Below, piece after piece: positions 60,545-64,000 of a stretch of DNA of 64,000 nucleotides. The notes beneath the pieces were generated by a model. The model did not search any database. It was not told the origin of the DNA and worked only from the letters and a program-made list of their open reading frames with translations. This stretch comes from an uncultured Spirochaetaceae bacterium (GTDB taxonomy: Bacteria > Spirochaetota > Spirochaetia > Sphaerochaetales > Sphaerochaetaceae). Each line of letters begins with the position of its first letter. Position 1 is the stretch's first letter. Where the stretch lies: contig CALXYI010000031.1 of the NCBI GenBank assembly GCA_944392935.1, positions 1-64,000 on the forward strand. Direction: 5' to 3'. A program made the translations under genes and the position numbers.

Positions 60545-61819
60545 TTATTCCTTATGGTATCCGCACCAATCGAGCATTGTAGCGGCGATGATCTTGACGC
60601 TGTCAATCAGATCATCTTCCATGACATACTCATTCGTGGAATGCATCTGCTCTGTCAGTCCGGGACCGAAGATCACAGTGGGTACATCTGCATAATTGAT
60701 GAGATACCTTGTATCGGCTGCACCCTGCCTTCCGCTGATTACCGGATCGTATCCTCTCAAAGCCTTGAAGTTCTCAGCTATGGCAGTCACGATTGGACTG
60801 TCTGCAGGAATCGAGGCAGATTCTCCACGGTAGCCATCGAATGCTATTTCTGGAAGGTGGTTCCTCATCCATGGATCCATTTCTGCCTTCCTGTGCAGAT
60901 ACGAGACGAAATCATCCATCACATCATCTATCGTCTCTCCCGGAACAGTGGCGAAGCTTCCCTTCAGCGTCGCGGAATCGGGGAAGGAGGAGCAGAATGA
61001 ACCCGATTCCATGCATGTCACCATGCACGGAATCGAGCTTCTTATATCGGGGTAGAGCGGACTTCTCACATCCTCCATCCTGATTTCCTCGAATTCCTTC
61101 ACCCATTCAACGATCCTGTAGGCGAGATCTATCCCGCTTACGCCTTCCGCATGCTTCTGGATGCCTGCAGGCTTCCCTTCAATGTATATCCTCCACCAGA
61201 CACGTCCCAGGCAGCCCGGCTGTACGTTCATGCTGCTTGTTTCGCAGCATATTCCTGCATCTGCTTTGTACCCTTTCTGGACGAATGAGAGCGTTCCGTT
61301 ACCGGTATCCTCCTCGTCGACTACATATTCGAAGATCATATCGCCATCTGGCCGATATCCTTCGCAGAGAAGTATCTTCAGTGCCATTGTCATGGCGACG
61401 GCACCGCTCTTCATATCGGAGGCACCGCGACCATAGATCCTGCCATCCTCACGGTCTCCTGACCATGGACCATGCACCCACACGTTCTCATCACCAGGAG
61501 GAACGACATCGACATGCCCATTCAGAAGCAGGGATCTTCCATTGCCGCCGCTACGGTAGATGCCGCAGACATTAGGCCTATCCTTGTATGGCTTCGATTC
61601 CCTGACATATGCAGGATGCTTCGATAGTTCTCCGCTGTCGAGATCCCAGCAGCTTACCTCAAGCCCCATATCGCTGAGTATTGCCATCAGCTTCTCCTGG
61701 ATCGGCTTCTCGTTGCCGGTGACGCTGGGGGTACGGATGGCTTCCTGCATGAAAGCTACGATTTCCTCCCTGTGCTTCTCGACTATGGAAGCAAGCTTAT
61801 TCATTTCCTCTTTCTTCAT
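60545..61819 (-). CDS. M20 family metallopeptidase (ArgE/DapE/ACY1-like)
   Basis: A zinc amidohydrolase of 424 aa. Metal and catalytic residues: LLLNGHVDVVPPGD (His, Asp; about 93), GRGASDMKSG (Asp; about 130), VVDEEDTGNG (Glu-Glu; about 165), and the C-terminal MHSTNEYV histidine (about 396). A dimerisation lid domain lies about 205-325. The family removes N-acyl groups or cleaves dipeptides. AGGAGG lies 5 nt before the ATG. It is the last gene of the TRAP operon (12-nt gap), so it probably processes the imported N-acyl amino acid or peptide-like compound. Confidence 0.9.
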   Translation of the reverse strand: MKKEEMNKLASIVEKHREEIVAFMQEAIRTPSVTGNEKPIQEKLMAILSDMGLEVSCWDLDSGELSKHPAYVRESKPYKDRPNVCGIYRSGGNGRSLLLNGHVDVVPPGDENVWVHGPWSGDREDGRIYGRGASDMKSGAVAMTMALKILLCEGYRPDGDMIFEYVVDEEDTGNGTLSFVQKGYKADAGICCETSSMNVQPGCLGRVWWRIYIEGKPAGIQKHAEGVSGIDLAYRIVEWVKEFEEIRMEDVRSPLYPDIRSSIPCMVTCMESGSFCSSFPDSATLKGSFATVPGETIDDVMDDFVSYLHRKAEMDPWMRNHLPEIAFDGYRGESASIPADSPIVTAIAENFKALRGYDPVISGRQGAADTRYLINYADVPTVIFGPGLTEQMHSTNEYVMEDDLIDSVKIIAATMLDWCGYHKE

Positions 61820-61831
61820 GCCATCCTCCTG

Positions 61832-63109
61832 TCAGCGATAAGCCAGATGAGGCAGCCACATGTACAGCTGCGGGAAGTACGTTATGACCACAAGCGCAAA
61901 GAGGCTTAGGCCTATGAACGGCCATATTCCCTTTACGATTTCGGAATACGAGGACTTGCATATATTCGTTCCAATGAAGAGGTTCAAGCCGAAAGGCGGA
62001 GTATACATCCCTATGCAGCCGTTTGTCACCATTATTATGCCAAGTGCCACGAGATCGATTCCCACCTGCTGGGCGATGGGCATGAAGAGTGGTCCCAGTA
62101 TCAGTATGAATGCTGATCCGTCAACGAACATGCCTGCAATGAGCATGATTATGTTCATCATCAGCAGTATTCCGATCTTGTTCGTTGTTATGCCGAGCAT
62201 GGCGGATGAGAGCATCTGCGGTATCTGTCCGACAACCAGGATCCAGGAAAGGACCTGCGCCGCTGCCATGAGTATCATGAGCTGCGCCGTAGACTTCGCT
62301 GTCTGCAGGCCCAGGGGTATGAGCTCGCTTGGCTTCAGTTCCTTGTATATGAAAAGCCCGACGAATATAGCATATACAGCTGAGACAGCAGCGGATTCGG
62401 TCGGAGTGAAAAGCCCGGTGTATATTCCTCCTATTATTATGATAGGAACACCAAGCGCCCATGCAGCTTCCTTCAGGGCCTTTGCCTTCTCTTGCCTTGA
62501 TTGTCTTTCCTCCACGACGACATCATGCTTCTTGGCATATATGATGCTGTAGATGATGACGGGTATGGCGAAGATTATGCCAGCTGCGAATCCCGCTATG
62601 AAAAGCTCTCCGACGGATGTTCCCGTTACCGAGCCATAGACTATCATGGTCAGGCTCGGCGGTATCAGAAGCGCTACCGAGGCCGTGGAGCACAGCAGCC
62701 CGGATGAGAATTCCCTGCTGTATTTCTTCTCGACCATCGTAGGATACAGAAGCCCTCCAAGGGCTACGATCGTGGCTGGTGCGCTTCCGCAGAGTGCTCC
62801 GAAGAAGAGACAGCCTACTATCGTAGTGAGCGCGACACCGCTCCTGTGGCTTCCAACGCAGGCGTTGGCAAGATTGACTATGCGTTTAGCCATCCCGCCC
62901 CTCTCCATCGCATTTGCTGCGAGGATGAAGAACGGGATAGCCATGAGGGAGAATTTATCAACACCCGCGAACATCTTCTGCGCTACGCCTATGAGCGGCA
63001 TGTCGGTGAAGACCGCGAATGTGAACATCGTCGATCCTGCAAGGCATACATAGAGCGGCACTCCGATTGCCATCAGACCGAAGAGTATTATGAAAAGACC
63101 AGCTACCAT
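61832..63109 (-). CDS. dctM: TRAP transporter large permease DctM
   Basis: A 425-aa integral membrane protein with about 12 helices, the ion-coupled permease of a TRAP transporter. The DctM pattern is clear: GVPLYVCLAGSTMFTF, PFFILAANAMERGGMAKRIVNLA (about 57), GALCGSAPATIVALGG (about 107), and TPPFGLNLFIG near the C-terminus. AGGAGG lies 5 nt before the ATG, whose position directly follows the dctQ stop (TAAATG). It works with DctQ and the DctP binding protein at the window edge. Confidence 0.95.
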   Translation of the reverse strand: MVAGLFIILFGLMAIGVPLYVCLAGSTMFTFAVFTDMPLIGVAQKMFAGVDKFSLMAIPFFILAANAMERGGMAKRIVNLANACVGSHRSGVALTTIVGCLFFGALCGSAPATIVALGGLLYPTMVEKKYSREFSSGLLCSTASVALLIPPSLTMIVYGSVTGTSVGELFIAGFAAGIIFAIPVIIYSIIYAKKHDVVVEERQSRQEKAKALKEAAWALGVPIIIIGGIYTGLFTPTESAAVSAVYAIFVGLFIYKELKPSELIPLGLQTAKSTAQLMILMAAAQVLSWILVVGQIPQMLSSAMLGITTNKIGILLMMNIIMLIAGMFVDGSAFILILGPLFMPIAQQVGIDLVALGIIMVTNGCIGMYTPPFGLNLFIGTNICKSSYSEIVKGIWPFIGLSLFALVVITYFPQLYMWLPHLAYR

Positions 63110-63595
63110 TTATGCCTCCTTCCTTCCTAGCGCCTTTATGGATAGGTGGATCTGCTGGATGTACCTGATTGACATCAGGGCACATCCTACCGGAACGCCG
63201 AGGTAGGGGACGGCCATCGGAATCATCATCGCAGCTGTTATCTGCCTGAATCTTATGGCCTGCATCACCATCTCGACACCCAGATATGCCATTACGGCTA
63301 CGAATGCCAGCGAGATCAGGTTTATGATGATGCTGAGGATGAGCTTCCCTTTAGGGCCGAGCCGGGATGGAAGGACATCGATTCCGACGTGCGTACCATC
63401 CTGTATGCACATCGAGCCTCCGATGAAAGTCACCCAGACAATGATATAGCGGGTAAGCTCCTCAGCCCATTTGAGCGAATATCCCAAAGCCCTGAGGACG
63501 ACATTTACGAATAGAACGAAACATGCGATGAGGATCAGGGCACCGATGAAACCTCCGATGATCCTATCCAGAATGCTTTTATCAGACTGACTCAT
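63110..63595 (-). CDS. dctQ: TRAP transporter small permease DctQ
   Basis: A 161-aa membrane protein with four hydrophobic helices (about 12-33, 43-63, 84-107, 127-148). The WAEELTRYIIVWVTFIGG segment is typical of DctQ. GGAGG lies 5 nt before the ATG at 63595. It is separated from dctP by a GC-rich hairpin and abuts dctM. Confidence 0.93.
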   Translation of the reverse strand: MSQSDKSILDRIIGGFIGALILIACFVLFVNVVLRALGYSLKWAEELTRYIIVWVTFIGGSMCIQDGTHVGIDVLPSRLGPKGKLILSIIINLISLAFVAVMAYLGVEMVMQAIRFRQITAAMMIPMAVPYLGVPVGCALMSIRYIQQIHLSIKALGRKEA

Positions 63596-63608
63596 TATTC
63601 CTCCAGAA

Positions 63609-63626
63609 GCCGGGGTTTCCCCCGGC
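63609..63626 (-). terminator. Hairpin between dctP and dctQ
   Basis: GCCGGGG (minus strand, 63626-63620) pairs with CCCCGGC (63615-63609) around a GAAA tetraloop. No T-run follows, so it is more likely an mRNA-stability element that favours binding-protein expression. Confidence 0.65.
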
Positions 63627-63639
63627 AGAAAACAGCAGC

Positions 63640-64000
63640 TTATTCCAGTGCAGCCACAGCGTCCTGCACTTCCTTGAGAAGTGCCCTTCCGCTATCATCA
63701 AGCATTCCTGCGAACACATCATAAGCAGGGGCAGTGACTTCCCTGAAGAGTGCACGCTGCTCTTCCGTGAGTTCCGTCACAACGCAGCCGAAATCGATGA
63801 TGGTCGGCAGGTACCGCTCTGTCTCAAGCTCTGCGATCAGCTCCCTTTCATAAGGTGCTGCTTCCTTTGCTGCCTCTATGATGATCTCCTGATACTCCTC
63901 AGGAAGAGAGGAAAGCCAGTTTGAACTGAATGCCACTATGTATCCGAGCATCCCATGATTGGAAATCGGTATATATTCCTGTACTTCATAGAATCTCATG
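63640..64000 (-). CDS. dctP: TRAP transporter substrate-binding protein DctP, partial
   Basis: Only the C-terminal 120 or so residues are inside the window; the gene continues past the right edge. The segment FYEVQEYIPISNHGMLGYIVAFSSNWLSSLPEE and the following amphipathic helices (KEAAPYERELI, LTEEQRALFREVTAPAYD) match the last lobe of DctP-type binding proteins. It is the upstream gene of the operon dctP-dctQ-dctM-M20 peptidase. The ligand cannot be read from this part. Confidence 0.88.
   Translation of the reverse strand, partial: MRFYEVQEYIPISNHGMLGYIVAFSSNWLSSLPEEYQEIIIEAAKEAAPYERELIAELETERYLPTIIDFGCVVTELTEEQRALFREVTAPAYDVFAGMLDDSGRALLKEVQDAVAALE

Noticed and set aside
1-64000. tRNA, rRNA, CRISPR arrays, riboswitches, prophage or restriction/defence genes
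   Set aside because: Scanned the intergenic gaps by eye on both strands; no cloverleaf-like element, regular repeat array or phage/defence hallmark gene was seen.

Overview
The window looks like a chromosomal segment of a spirochaete, most plausibly of the Sphaerochaeta/Treponema side of the phylum. That is an inference from several genes together: a eukaryotic-type hexokinase, an unusually long serine hydroxymethyltransferase (506 aa), a 427-aa PRPP synthetase, an archaeal-type UMP kinase, and secreted proteins with lipoprotein or beta-barrel-like features. No rRNA, tRNA or CRISPR array is visible. Coding density is very high, with many ATGA/TGATG overlaps.

Layout, left part: glyA converges on a macrodomain gene (1-2069). 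A LacI regulator follows, then a GNAT-methyltransferase pair that diverges from an operon of dihydropyrimidinase, a HAD-cytidine deaminase fusion, a PLD lipoprotein and two exported small proteins (4908-9740). Next come rpiB, an NhaC antiporter and a CBS/DRTGG pyrophosphatase. A tight minus-strand operon (13301-20703) runs NifX-like protein, CoA-disulfide reductase-rhodanese, sbcB, prfA, prmC, rel. A plus-strand operon (20879-24197) carries an exported unknown, hexokinase, pyridoxal kinase and a nucleosidase.

Middle: patatin phospholipase, PflX-like radical SAM protein, UMP kinase, ssb, a decayed GrpB pseudogene, a lamin-tail lipoprotein, argH, prs and an aminotransferase. From 33425 to 39146 lies a catabolic operon: a TctCBA transporter, a 2-hydroxyacid dehydrogenase, a sugar isomerase and a GntR/FCD regulator. 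It is followed by an apparently intact IS150-like element (39192-40624) whose two reading frames are joined at an A7G slippery site.

Right part: a Gfo/Idh oxidoreductase diverges from a 1194-aa protein with an acidic linker of about 550 residues, followed by an inositol monophosphatase-like gene and a HAD-RidA fusion. A second GntR-controlled locus (47215-50451) pairs a diverged ketol-acid-reductoisomerase-like protein with a GntP permease. Then come a cupin, efp-epmA, mnmE-mnmG-rsmG-ftsK, a class IV aminotransferase, and a TRAP transporter with an M20 peptidase that runs off the right edge.

The most striking pattern is translational. About ten genes that begin transcription units have no Shine-Dalgarno sequence but carry a -10 hexamer (mostly TAnnnT) 5-7 nt before the start codon, often with a TTG-type -35 box 17 bp upstream. 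This predicts leaderless mRNAs, including two divergent pairs. Internal operon genes have normal ribosome binding sites or overlaps. Other notable items are two separate HAD-deaminase fusions, palindromic operators overlapping the start sites of the two GntR-linked operons, and the large acidic protein.
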